64,000 nucleotides of DNA from Isoetes taiwanensis (lineage: Eukaryota > Streptophyta > Lycopodiopsida > Isoetales > Isoetaceae): the NCBI GenBank assembly GCA_021234155.1, contig JAJEKV010000051.1, positions 1,114,754 through 1,178,753 on the forward strand, in the 5' to 3' direction. Positions 12,191-24,643 of this stretch are shown piece by piece. A program made the position numbers and the translations under genes. The notes beneath the pieces are model-generated. The model was not told the DNA's origin. It searched no databases and worked only from the letters and a program-made list of their open reading frames with translations. Within the stretch, counting starts at the first letter, position 1, and every line of letters starts with the position of its first letter.

Positions 12191-12610
12191 ATCATAAAAT
12201 TAGATGCCATCCAAATATCACTCCACTAAACTAGAGATATTAAACAATAGTACTTATCATATATTTTAAGATGTTAATGTAGGCACTTAATATTACCATG
12301 TGCATATACTAGGGAAGATAGACGCGATCAAATATCATTCCACTAAACTTGATATACTAAACAATAATAGATATCACATATTTTAAGTTGCTATAAAGAT
12401 CAACTACAACTATCATATTCTAGTACCATGTTAAAAAGTAATACTTGTTTATCACGTCATAGAATTATATTCATGAACCACATTGCACAACTAGATATGG
12501 TTTGTAAACTTTTTGGCCCACAAACTCGTATTGATTCAATGAGTTGATTTTCACTAATAAACCAATATAAAAAAGTCCTGAAATACTAGCATTCTGAAAT
12601 CACAGAATAT

Positions 12611-13770
12611 ATAAACTTGGCCTTAGCCTTTTCCAAAAGACTAAGCCATTCCAGACCATGGGCCCTGGAACTTATCAGTCCCTAGACATAGTCTAGGGGA
12701 GCCTTGGAAGTCCTTTTACTAAACATATTATTTGAAGACATGTATCCTGATCCTTAACTTGTGCTACTGATGTCATAGAGTTAATGTTTTCTAAAAAGCT
12801 CCAGAAATCACTACTTATCCGGATTATGCTCTCTACCATTCTGTTAACCCAACAATGCTCATTACATGTTCATACTATTTCAGATATCTGTACTATCTAT
12901 AGTGTTTTCTAAGAGTCAAGCTATGTTGCCTTCCCTCAGACATTATAGACATATGCCAGATGCATCATGCATTTTCAAAATTTTCCCACATGACACTCCT
13001 AAGAATACTTATCCAGAGTTCAATTCGTTTAATATTTTTCCGCAACCGCATGATCTTATCGTGTTAAATGCTAGTGCATAATCCAAAGCAAATGCAAATC
13101 CAAATTCTAGTGCTAATGTACTGTCCATGCACATTCAGAACTGATATGCTACAGCAAAAACGAGCAGTAGTATTTGTGAACTCATGTCCATGTATTTAAC
13201 AATTTCATTCTTCCAATATTTTTCAGTAAAAGAACCAACAGTTGCTAAATTTAAAAGAACATGGAAATTCTTACTGTTATTCAAGTCAGAAAAATATGAT
13301 ATGGCTACTTCAAAAGATTAAGTCTCTTACGGCCATGCCATTATTGACCATAAGCTGGCGAAAAAGATCCACAAGTTTTTGCATAATTTGTATTACCTCA
13401 GGTTGAAAAGTTCATAGACTCCAATTTAAATAGAAACCAGAAATGCTGATCCACTGCTTTCGGCCCAAAGGGCAAACTTCTTTATGTAACACTGCTCCAT
13501 AACATCCATAACCGAATGAAATCTGGAGATGCAAGATTGGTTACCTGCATTGAAACATGCCTAAGTTAGCTTTAGATAAGGTAACTAGACAAGCAATGAC
13601 AGGTAAGCAGTAATCTTAGCATGGCTCATCGCCCTTCACCAGATATTTGCTTCAGAATAATTATTCAAAGACAATATTACTTATCAAACATATGAATCAG
13701 TAAATATGCAAGTCTGTATACCACTTAGTGTCCCATTGTTAGGGTGTCTCTTCGGCCAAAAGACCATTAT
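12611..13770 (-). repeat. Segment Q, inverted copy (1,160 bp)
   Basis: Inverse complement of 60850-62010, nearly identical. It sits between the palindrome arms; in the intact unit Q directly follows P. It contains structured block B2. Confidence 0.85.
13521..13644 (-). ncRNA. Structured intron block B2
   Basis: Inverted duplicate of block B7 (60973-61097). The outermost stem ATCTGG/CCAGAT, then AAGATT/AATCTT, then TTACCTG/CAGGTAA, then CATTG/CAATG, with TACC and GCTAA in the apical part. Confidence 0.7.
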
Positions 13771-13798
13771 CACAAGGCCCCCAAAATTGAATCAATAT

Positions 13799-14819
13799 GA
13801 CTTTTTTATATTGGTTTATTAGTGAAAATCAACTCATTGAATCAATACGAGTTTGTGGGCCAAAAAGTTTACAAACCATATCTAGTTGTGCAATGTGGTT
13901 CATGAATATAATTCTATGACGTGATAAACAAGTATTACTTTTTAACATGGTACTAGAATATGATAGTTGTAGTTGATCTTTATAGCAACTTAAAATATGT
14001 GATATCTATTATTGTTTAGTATATCAAGTTTAGTGGAATGATATTTGATCGCGTCTATCTTCCCTAGTATATGCACATGGTAATATTAAGTGCCTACATT
14101 AACATCTTAAAATATATGATAAGTACTATTGCTTAATATCTCTAGTTTAGTGGAGTGATATTTGGATGGCATCTAATTTTATGATATTTGATAGTGATTA
14201 ATTACTGTAACACTACAATGTGGTAAAGTAGTTGGTTTCGATTTGACCTGTTTTTGTTTTTGCATGTGCACGTGGTAAGTTTACGATATAATATAGTGAT
14301 TTTACTACGACACCACGATGTGGTAAATGTTGTCGGTTTAGATTGGATTGATAGCAATTAATTACAGTAACACCACAATGTGGTAATGTCATTGGTTTAG
14401 ATTTGTTAATATTGCATATATCAAATAGTGGTTCATGTGCCAAGTTTGTGACTGCAATGCAATTGAACAATATGGGAATTGAACCCATAATTTTTACCAT
14501 GTGTTTTTCAATGACTCCGATCAAACAAGTACTCAAATTGAGCAATTCAGAAGCAAATTTGCGTTATGAAGGAGCATATCTAGAGCACTGAAAACGGGAA
14601 GAGGAGCATTACCTACAACAATAACCTCTGAATAACACAGATGCGGATCACATATAAGATAAGCGAGAATCACATATAAGATAAAAAGCAAGGGGGCGAA
14701 AAAAAGTGCTACCTTTAAAGTGAAAGAGAAGTCTAATAGTTAGCATTCTAAAATGCAAATAGAAGGAACTGCCATGTAATCATTCAAAAGAACAACAATC
14801 AGGATCCAAGCTTGAAATC
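13799..14819 (-). repeat. Palindrome right arm (1,021 bp)
   Basis: Inverse complement of 11557-12577. The bases from 13771 to 13798 are the CACTA-like terminus in inverted orientation. Confidence 0.85.
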
Positions 14820-15331
14820 ACAGAGGACTAGTATTCAATAAGAGAACTATGATCAAAGATAATTTCGATACCAGAGGTATGCTTATAGGAACTCATTAAT
14901 GGCCTTGATAATAATCTGGGCCCTTAACCTGAGTAGGTTAATTTTACTCCTAAAGGTTAATAAGGTAATGAAAGACCACCTAGTGGATAATAGCAGGAAC
15001 ATGAAGTAAGTATATGGTTATAAATAAATGGATATAAGGATGATATATTGATGTCTGTTATTTTGACTACTAAGAAAAATATATATCATGAAACTGGCAT
15101 GCTAACATCTTGTTGGAATGCAGCAAGTTAACTAGGGGCAATGGTCATGTGGTGATTATGGCAAAATTATGGAGACATAATTTAAAGCCTAAGTATGCAA
15201 TGGGTGTTAAGGGTATGCGATGGGTGCGCAAGAGGGCAGAATAGAAAAAATTGGGCTTAAAAAAGATTGTGTTAAAGGTCATATGTTGGTAATCTTATTG
15301 TTAGTTGAGAAATTATATTATACAGTAATAT

Positions 15332-15376
15332 TTACCCTAATGTATGGACGAACCCTAATCGATGGACGAACCCTAA
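15332..15376 (+). promoter_or_regulatory. 18-bp tandem repeats with telo-box motifs (copy 1)
   Basis: CCCTAATGTATGGACGAA, CCCTAATCGATGGACGAA and a partial third unit, giving AACCCTAA at 15351 and 15369, about 360-380 bp upstream of the exon 1 ATG. Same in copy 2 at 24247-24289. Confidence 0.45.
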
Positions 15377-15690
15377 TGCTCTGTTGGCGGACAAACGTGA
15401 CTTGGGCAGTGACAAAATGATCTGTAACTAACTGGAGATGACTCTTCTGGAAACTGTGTTGACGGCTGCATGCATGCAATCATATTTTGTTGCCTTCTGA
15501 GCTCGAAAGCTACAGGTAACTGATAATGCATATTTTATTTCATTTCTCTGGAATAATTCTGGATTATTTCTGGTATATTTCTTCTAGAAGTCTCGTAAGT
15601 TTCACTTTATCTGGACGTTCTTGTAATTTTTGCTTTAGCATATGGGATTAGGGGCTTAAAATCTCTTTAATGGTTTTAGCAAATAGATAG

Positions 15691-15698
15691 TATAAATA
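15691..15698 (+). promoter_or_regulatory. TATA box (copy 1)
   Basis: TATAAATA, 39 bases upstream of the ATG at 15730. This implies a very short leader. Confidence 0.5.
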
Positions 15699-15729
15699 GA
15701 CTTAGTTTCCCAATTCGGAAAGCTTGAGC

Positions 15730-18636
15730 ATGAGTAAGAGTGGCCGACCAGAGGGCGCTTGTAATAAGGGGCAAACTAGGCCCAAACTTATTGAATTTCT
15801 GAGGAGGCATGGGATAGAACACATCAGTCCACAACCGAGTAAAGCACAGTTAATTGATCTGTGCAGACAGCATGGATTAGATCCAAATAGGGCCAAAGGT
15901 GACATGGGTATCTTGAAGTTTGTTCCAAGCTTGAATCCTTGTGGGAATGCCTCCAAAGTAGCAGAAACTTCTTGCAGTAATGTGGTCATTGTGGCTGATT
16001 CTAATGTGGAGATTGTAGCAGACTCTGACAATGAAGAGGATTATAGCAATGAAATTCAACCAAATCAGGTTTGCTTGTATTATTTATACTTAGATGGTCT
16101 GAATTTTCATATGGGATTTTTACTGCAGCTTACCTCTGGGTTACAATGATACAACAATTTTGATCTGTTCACAAATTATTTATATGCAAGTTGTATGATA
16201 GCTTTGTGTTGGCTTTAAATTACTTTTCAGTATGAAAATTTGTGGGTAAAGGGCAGAAATGCCAAGAGAGTTCATAGCTTACACCGCTAGCATTAGTATT
16301 TCTTACCCTCTTTAGGCTAATAAGTGCTATTTCTTTGCGGTGTAGACCTCTCTTCTCTCTGCATTGTTATTATGATGTTTGAAGATGGTAACTGGCTTAT
16401 GAACGATTTTTACTTGCTTATGAACCATTTATGTGTGAGTTTTTCTGTAATTTACTATCTGAATGGTAAGATATTACTTTAACTTTGTTCAGGGTTATTC
16501 TATTTGATGGATATAATTTGCTACTGTTATGAAACTTGGCTATTTTTAAAGATGTCCCTTGCAATAAATATCTGGTCTATTTTTTCTTATAATTATGTGG
16601 TCTAAATCTGTGTAAATGGTCTTAATACTTGATTGATGAATTGTGCTATTATTGGATCTGTTTGAATATTTACACATAGTAGATTGAATAATAAGGGTTT
16701 GGCTTTAATAGTTTGCTGACTGTCTGCAGTTAATTGTTTAAGCATGATTTTGGCAATATTACACGCTTGGGATTAATCTAATATTATTGGTGACTAGGAC
16801 ATGGTTAATATGGTTAATTCTTTATGATTTTCAGTCCCATGACCTCTATGGTTTCCCTTTTTAGGGTTCAATAAATTCAGGTTTCCTATTTAGTTAGTAT
16901 AGGACTCCTTGGATGTCTGGTTAATGCATGAGGTCTTGGCTAGGCCAATTTATATATCTCCCCATTTTGAATCACTGGTTTTACTGGTGTGAACCATAGA
17001 GGTCATTGGGACTAGTGTTTTATGTTTTGTTCTCTTATACTTTCTCTTATACTTTCTTTTGTACTGATTTTTATGCTTTATTTAGGAAGCTGTTGCTCAA
17101 AATAATGATGCTGGTCTCTTCAACCAGGCTGTTAACATTCAGCAAACTGGTGTCCAGAATTCCAATACTGGTAGACCTATTTGGCTTCCTGAATTATCAA
17201 AGCTGGGATATTCTGCAGCAGGTATTTTGGCACCCAACAAAGCTGTCCAAGCTGTCATGGCTTGCATCAAATTACAGGAGGTACATAACTTAATTATCTG
17301 CAAGGAATGCACACTAGGTGATGGAGATATGTCAGTGGTTTTGTTCCTTGGATTCAACAACATGCTTGGATTAGTTTCAAGTTTTAAAGATGCTGATTAT
17401 GGTAGATGTCATGACTTGATTGTGGACACCTACAAGAAGCTTCCAAGTGCTCACATGGATGCGAATGGCAAGGACTTGCAAGATTTACTTGCTTTCATTA
17501 AAGGCTTAACTGCTTTGGAAAAACAGAATTCACTCAAGTATACTTATACTCCAAACAACAAAGTGGATACTAGCAAGGAAAAAACTGATGAGCCCACTGT
17601 TTCCTTGGACAATTGTCTGTTTGATATTGATGATGCGGATTGTACGGATCAATTTACTGGGCCTAGCATAGGTAATGCTGTTCCTTCTTCAGAGGATAAA
17701 ATTAAGGAGGAAATCGAAACCTACAGTCTTAAGGAGTTGAACTTGTTCAATTGTGGCAGTTTTCCTATTATGTCTAGTAGGAATATTGAGATCCATGGGG
17801 ATCAATTCCAGCAGATGCTGTGGGCTAGCAAAAACTTGGGAATTACAGCTCCAATTAGTAAAGAGTCATTTATCATGCTGGCACGCTTAAGTCCTGAAGA
17901 AGTTAATAAGGCTGAGAGGGATTCCATTTCGTTTACAAAACATATCAGGAAAATAAATGTTAAGCTACCTTTCAGTATTTCACTTCTTGAGAAGAAATGC
18001 CAAATTGGAAATGAACTGTACATTGGACAGAAGGGCCATATGGCCAAAACCAATGAGCCAAGGATTGATTTTTACCTGAAGCGTATTTGGAGAACGTACT
18101 GCCCATTTTACAGATGCAACTGTGATCAGGTGACAGATGAGAAGTGTCCTGATAATATCATATGGTTTGACCATATGGTCTGGTTCATGTTTAATAATTT
18201 GGACAAGATATGGCCTGAACAGAGAATTCAGATGAGATTTGCATTTATGGCCAGATGGTTGGCCTCTGATCCGATAAGGAAAGTTGTCATCTCATATGTT
18301 GGGTATCTTAAGATACGTGATCTCATGTTCAGAATGACTCACAGATTGGCTGAAAATGAAAATGCTAATTTCAAACATGAGTTTGGTAATTCTAAGGCTG
18401 TTGACATCATTGAAAAGACTATCAAATCCAGGAAATTCTTGATGGACCATCTTCATGATAATAGCAGCTTCGGATATGCCCCTGCTAAAAAGAGAAACCA
18501 AAATAATAATACTGCTGTTACTTGCATACTTAGGCCACCAAAATTGGTGAAAATAGCTACTAATGTGGCAGGGACTGAGAATATCAACATACCTGATGCA
18601 TCTGCTGGAGCACGCAGTAATAGTATCTCTTTTTGA
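15730..18636 (+). CDS. ORF1 gene: AT-hook-like exon plus unknown 516-residue domain (copy 1)
   Basis: Two exons. Exon 1 is 15730-16068 (113 codons): MSKSGRPEGACNKGQTRPK, an AT-hook-like basic motif, then a leucine-rich helix and an acidic tail (VADSDNEED...QPNQ). The donor is CAG|GTTTGC. Exon 2 is 17086-18636 (acceptor TTTAG|GAAGC), open throughout and in phase 0. The joined protein would be about 629 residues. Exon 2 opens with a conserved RPxWLPEL(S/A)KLGY, has a cysteine cluster CPFYRCNCDQVTDEKC (C-x4-C-x-C-x7-C, possibly zinc-binding) and a well conserved MTHRLAENEN segment. I recognise no family for exon 2. A Gag-like or nucleoprotein role is only a guess, from its place before the RT. 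The start ATG was chosen because MSK-x-GRPEGA is conserved in all copies. Confidence 0.7.
16243..16365 (+). ncRNA. Structured intron block B3 (copy 1)
   Basis: Same place and mostly same sequence as B4 in copy 2, including AAGAGAG/CTCTCTT, TACC and GCTAA. The central pair reads TTACACCGC facing GCGGTGTAG rather than TTACCTGC facing GCAGGTAA. It still pairs, but the changes fall on CTG and CAG, the sites prone to systematic error in this window, so I do not count it as covariation. Confidence 0.55.
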
Positions 18637-18866
18637 GAACTCAGGTATAACATGCATAGCTTATCTGATATGCTAAAAGATATTTTTTGATGAAACATGC
18701 TTTGCATGTTAACTCTGACCTCATGGTCAAAATATATGGGTTTTACCCCTTATTCTGCCAATATGTATGGGTTTATCCCAAATTTTGCCAGTATTATCAA
18801 GAATATTAAGTAAAAAATACAAAAGTTTTTTGAATACCTTTTCTGAATATTTATTATTGTATTAAA

Positions 18867-20940
18867 CGAAAAAAAAGAAGAATCTTGTGGCAAATGGGAT
18901 CGATGGAAGAGTAAAATTACAAGTTATTAAGGAGAAAACAAGCAAAAAATATGTGCATTTAACATATTTTTCAAAGGTTGTTGATAAAATTGCATCTGAA
19001 GATACATTTAAGAGTGTCTTGTGCAGATTTTTTGATCTGCTTGGTTTCTGATATATGGGAAAATACTGATATTTGGTTGGAGGTATACCAGCAACCTTAA
19101 GGATATGTTCTACAAACCTAAAATTGTTTTTACCAGCCCTTTGGAACCTGCCTGTGTATGTAGCATCCCAAGATTACAGAAATTTATTGATCAGAAAATC
19201 GGACACATCCGGACAACTGACCTGAATATTATTCATTGTAAGGGTTTGAGGAATTGGTTTCAACTTGGATTAAACTTTATACCTGATCACCCATTCACTA
19301 TTGAGCAATTTATGGCAGAAATGGAGAATACCATTGAACAATTTTTTCTCGTGCACAGGTTTTCTCTTGTGGAATATGATGAACTGGTTATTGAGCAGTG
19401 TAAAAATGATCTTAGAAAAGAAATCAGGTGGCTGGCCAAAATGTTTGTAGAAAGTAACAGTGAATCCAAGAAAAAATTCTTATGTATGGAGGATAATGTG
19501 ATTAGAAATATTGAATGGCTGGTTAATAACCTGTACATCTCAGGTGTGGATAAAGCTGCTAATAATCCAGTGTTTATTTGCCCCTTACATATCAGGGAAG
19601 CTGCCACCATCAGGCTTTATAGCAATGATTTTTGTAAGTGTGATATCACTAGAGAAGAGTTGATTAATCAAGTGCAGGCTGATATTGATGGCATGTTGGG
19701 AATAGGGCACATGTTCAGTATGGAATTACCATACCTTTTAGGCATTTTTAAAGCCCACAAATTGGAATACAGGTGGATCACCAATGCACATGAAACCATT
19801 TTTTCTACTCCAGCTGCAATTGTAGCAGCTGGATTTAATCTCATTCTGGACATGTGGCCAACAATTTGCTATGAAAAATGCAGTGCAGCTAATGTTTTCC
19901 AAAAGAATAAGATCAAAGCAGCTTGGGTAGTCAATTCCATCTATGACGTGATGTGTAACTTACCTCCTAAGGTTAACGATGTGTTTGTTGCTGATATAAC
20001 CAAATGCTATGAGAATATCCCATTAGATGGGGTACATGGGATCTGCAACATTATGGAAAGGGTGATAAGTATGACATGGAGAATTAAGAAAAAAGTAAAT
20101 GCAGGTTATGATATGTGGTATAAAATTTTGGAAAATGGCAGCATTAAAATGGAATGGAAGAATAAGTTTCCTGAAAGCAAGGTATGGCACAGAATGGACA
20201 TGGACCTATTTACACGGTTAAACAAATGGTTGCTGAACAACTGTTTTCTCTTAATGCATAATGGTGTATTTAGGCAAATCAAGGGTATCCCAATGGGATT
20301 TGCTTCTAGTCCAGGTTGGTGTAACCTATATCTGGCTGCTTTTGAGCTAGATTTTATCTCTAAATTAATTACTGAAGGTAAATTTACTGAGGCTGCTGCA
20401 TTCAGATATACATTCAGATATATGGATGATCTTCTTAGTGTTAACAATCCATATGTCAGGGCCTTCCTTGGACTTAACAATAATGGTAATGGTGTTACTA
20501 TCTACAATTTGGAGCACCTTGTTATCAAGGATGAAACGACATATCACAGCCAGGATACTCCCATTGGAAAGAAAGCAGATTTTCTTAATGTTACTATTGA
20601 CATCATTGCAAGTCATGCTGGTTTATATAATACATATAGGTTTGACAAAAGGAACAACCTACCCTTCAAAGCTTTTAAATTTATCCATGCTAGCAGCTGT
20701 AGGCCATATATTATGGCGTGCAATGTTATCATTTCACAGGTTCAACCGATATTATATGTGCACAATAATCCTATTCGAGCTGCTGAAGACTTGGTAATTC
20801 TTATTAACTGCTTTATTGATAAAGGATTCAAGAAGAAGGACGTATGGCATAAAGTGCTCAGGGTATTAAGAAATGAAAATTTCCCAGGCCTAAAATATGA
20901 TATCAAGACACTGTTATTCGAATTAGGCAAATCCAGGTAA
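18867..20940 (+). CDS. Penelope-like reverse transcriptase (copy 1)
   Basis: Open from 19105 to 20940 and almost identical to the copy 2 protein. Motif A is FVADITKCYENIP, motif B GIPMGFASSPGWCN, motif C RYMDDLL, followed by FLNVTI and the C-terminal thumb region (LPFKAFKFIHASS). The upstream part of the exon, to about 18867, is homologous to copy 2 but broken by small differences at former CAG/CTG sites (18868-19080). The breaks may be sequencing errors. There is no GIY-YIG endonuclease before the stop. Role: cDNA synthesis for the element's own retrotransposition. Confidence 0.7.
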
Positions 20941-21599
20941 TATTTTGATTTAAGAGTTAAATGATGTCCCAAACATAGGGATTTATTGCTTTAATAGCAA
21001 ATGCTTTGGTAATAAATTTTGACACAAGATACTCAAAGTTTTGAGTAAAGAATGGTCCCTAAGGCTGAAATATGTGATCAATGCTTTGGTATTTATGATG
21101 TATAAAATCAAGTTAGTATAATATACTTAGCAAAGATACATGGGAACCACCATCTTTATTGGTAGCTGTGGACCTTTCTCTAAGGTTTATTAATACTTTT
21201 GATACTGCTTGCAATGGAATTTTATGACATCTAATACAATCTTTGTGTTGTGTTGGAACCCTTCTCTGAGATAAATAAATAAATCCTAGTGGCATTTGGT
21301 GCACTGTATTCTGTTGATATTTGATACAAACTTTATAAACCTAAGTTAGCAGAAAACTAACTGAGTAAATACAACTGATTGATACTATTCCTTTGAAAAT
21401 TGGATTAAATAGAGTATTACAGCAAATCTACATGCATGTCTGTAGTATAGTTATATAGTTGGTAAAAACAACAAAAATCTGTAGCCAATGGTTTTGGTAA
21501 ATTGGCACATAGACAAAATCTTAGCATATAGTAACTATACAGCATAGTACTAATGTTCATACTCCTGCTTTGCTATAACAGACTGTTGTTAAACCTGTT
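20941..21599. other. Tail-to-tail spacer between RT and antisense gene (copy 1)
   Basis: No coding potential. It would hold the 3' untranslated regions of both converging genes. Confidence 0.5.
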
Positions 21600-22497
21600 T
21601 CACCTAACTCTGTGCAATGCTGCGCCCTTCAGTATCTTCATGTTCCACTCAAGTTTGTTTCCATTATAAGTAAACTCAAGAACATCTCCAAGGCTTAAAC
21701 CATACTGTTTTTTAAAGCCGTTCCAGCCAACACCGAGGCAGTGTCTGCTCCTCTTTGCTACCAGTGAGCTCTTCTGATTCCCTGGTCCAGTGATGACAAC
21801 AGTGTATCCCTTTGGTGGACTACGCCATTTGTTCTCATTCTCGAGTACCTAGTCAAGCAAACAATAAAAAATAGTAAAGTACTTTAAAATAACGGGTGGA
21901 ATAAAAAAACATAAACATACCAAGCCTCTATTTATATTTGCTCTAAGGAGAGCGACACGGAAGGACTTCTGGGATGGAGGTTCATCCTCATCAGATGAAT
22001 CATCATCATCAGATGAATCAAGCTCGTTATATTTGGGTGAATCCTTTGCACCTCGTCGATCATTAGTACCAGCCCGATTCTTTGGTGGTGCACTATGACT
22101 GGAGTTTCCAACTTGCCAGTTGCCGATGGGTTTCACACGGTAATTTCCATCACATATCTGTGCTGTTAGACGTGTTCCATTATCTGATATGCTGCATAAA
22201 AGTGCAGTTCCGTCCACCATGTTGTTTCCTTGCAAAAAGGATTCCCAGCCTTCAGTGAAGAAAGTTCGCCCGCCTACTGATGCTATGTAAATACAATACT
22301 CCTTTCGATTTGGGCCTACACCAACAATATACTGATCTTTGGCCAGCATTATCCCCTCGGCTTCCTGCAAAAATCTCGATTGGGTTAACAGCGAAAGTCT
22401 ACGTATTGAAACTAAGCTTAGGATATTATAAATCAGCAATATTTTAGCACACCAGAAGGTGACCGAACTTGACATCTACAAGAAACACTGTCGCCAT
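21600..22497 (-). CDS. Antisense gene for a protein with two B3-like domains (copy 1)
   Basis: Three exons, all joined in phase 0: 22497-22453 (MATVFLVDVKFGHLL; donor CTG|GTGTGC), 22364-21921 (acceptor TTTGCAG; donor TTG|GTATGT) and 21848-21600 (acceptor GACTAG). The product is 245 residues. Residues about 24-90 look like a B3 domain (FFTEGWESFLQGNN with W55, then a GTALLCSISDNG strand). An acidic linker (SSDDDDSSDEDE) follows. Residues 164-240 form a second B3-like half (GVGWNGF with W205, then LSLGDVLEFTYNG). B3 domains are plant DNA-binding folds. A regulatory, silencing-evasion or target-selection role for the element is inference. The first domain is strongly conserved in copy 3 although the DNA has diverged, suggesting selection. 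Confidence 0.75.
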
Positions 22498-22499
22498 TG

Positions 22500-22902
22500 C
22501 TTGGAATATGAAATAGCTATCGATTGGAAAATGAAAGTGTCACTCCGGCCGGGATGCACCATAAATAAATGCGCCTCGATATATGAGCTAATGTAATTAT
22601 GATATGACTACTCTAATTATTACAAGCATAGGGTAGCAGCTATGCTGATAATTATTTTATGCCTAGGATAAGAACTCTGCAGTTAATTTGGAACCAGAAT
22701 AAAATGGGCATATACTGTTGGTATTATTTTTCTTAATTATTTTGGAACCAAATTAATTGGGTATAGACTATCATCTTCTTCCTTAACTATTCATTCTATG
22801 TATTGCAAGCAATGTTCGATACAATTCTGTATGAACCCAACCAATTCTTTGTTTTGTTTGCACTAATGTCCCTTAGAGACAACTTTTAACTCTTAGTCGG
22901 CA
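22500..22902. other. Promoter side of the antisense gene, 3' part of copy 1
   Basis: No frame of note. AT-rich, with TATA-like stretches on the minus strand (near 22560-22590) that could serve the B3-protein gene. Confidence 0.35.
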
Positions 22903-22934
22903 GGAGGGTCCCTTTGCTAGCAAGGGGATCCTCC
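22903..22934. repeat. Terminal palindrome of copy 1
   Basis: Near-perfect 32-bp palindrome centred on TTTGCTAGCAA with GGAGG/CCTCC at its ends, about 55 bp before the element end. Conserved in copies 2 and 3. It could act as a 3' structure for RT recognition or as a transcript end signal. Confidence 0.7.
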
Positions 22935-22983
22935 AATCCCTTTTGCTAACATATGGGTCCTTGTCTGCCCTCCGGTAGGAGGC

Positions 22984-23747
<764 letters not shown>

Positions 23748-24246
23748 TCAATAAGAGGACTATGATCAAAGATAATTTCGATACCAGAGGTATGCTTATA
23801 GGAACTCATTAATGGCCTTGATAATAATCTGGGCCCTTAACCTGAGTAGGTTAATTTTACTCCTAAAGGTTAATAAGGTAATGAAAGACCACCTAGTGGA
23901 TAATAGCAGGAACATGAAGTAAGTATATGGTTATAAATAAATGGATATAAGGATGATATATTGATGTCTGTTATTTTGACTACTAAGAAAAATATATATC
24001 ATGAAACTGGCATGCTAACATCTTGTTGGAATGCAGCAAGTTAACTAGGGGCAATGGTCATGTGGTGATTATGGCAAAATTATGGAGACATAATTTAAAG
24101 CCTAAGTATGCAATGGGTGTTAAGGGTATGCGATGGGTGCGCAAGAGGGCAGAATAGAAAAAATTGGGCTTAAAAAAGATTGTGTTAAAGGTCATATGTT
24201 GGTAATCTTATTGTTAGTTGAGAAATTATATTATACAGTAATATTT

Positions 24247-24289
24247 ACCCTAATGTATGGACGAACCCTAATCGATGGACGAACCCTAA
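24247..24289 (+). promoter_or_regulatory. Telo-box-containing tandem repeats (copy 2)
   Basis: Identical arrangement to copy 1, with AACCCTAA at 24264-24271 and 24282-24289. Confidence 0.45.
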
Positions 24290-24604
24290 TGCTCTGTTGG
24301 CGGACAAGCGTGACTTGGGCAGTGACAAAATGATCTGTAACTAACTGGAGATGACTCTTCTGGAAACTGCTGTTGACGGCTGCATGTATGCAATCATATT
24401 TTGTTGCCTTCTGAGCTCGAAAGCTACAGGTAACTGATAATGCATTTTTTATTTCATTTCTCTTGAATAATTCTGGATTATTTCTAGTATATTTCTTGTA
24501 GATATCTCGTAAGTTTCACTTTATCTGGACGTTCTTGTAATTTCTGCTTTAGCATATGGGATTAGGGGCTTAAAATCTCTTTAATGGTTTTAGCAAATAG
24601 ATAG

Positions 24605-24612
24605 TATAAATA
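24605..24612 (+). promoter_or_regulatory. TATA box (copy 2)
   Basis: TATAAATA, 39 bases before the ATG at 24644, as in copy 1. Confidence 0.5.
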
Positions 24613-24643
24613 GACTTAGTTTCCCAATTCGGAAAGCTTGAGC

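Larger units (their letters stand above)
11557..12577 (+). repeat. Palindrome left arm (1,021 bp)
   Basis: Inverse complement of 13799-14819, same length and nearly identical. It corresponds to the right subterminal region of the CACTA-like element, lacking the last 28 or so terminal bases that the right arm still has next to 13771. Confidence 0.85.
5040..14819 (+). mobile_element. CACTA-like DNA transposon, rearranged by inversion
   Basis: The left end is CACAAGGCCCCCAAAA at 5040, preceded by ATA. The other end appears inverted at 13771 (again CACAAGGCCCCCAAAA) beside segment Q. The intact P-Q junction at 60841-60853 reads aaaataATAatgg, so the insertion made a 3-bp duplication (ATA). That and the CAC start fit the CACTA (En/Spm) superfamily. 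Short repeats such as CACTAGTTTT and TACTAGTTT lie near the left end, as expected for subterminal repeats. No transposase was recognised, so it is probably non-autonomous. The right end plus Q was inverted and duplicated, giving the palindrome at 11557-14819. The interior holds gene-like remnants, including a universal stress protein. Confidence 0.6.

Noticed and set aside
16243-16365. Apparent compensatory change in block B3 (TTACACCGC with GCGGTGTAG)
   Set aside because: The changes fall on CTG and CAG, which are reverse complements and prone to the same systematic error here, so preserved pairing is expected without selection.
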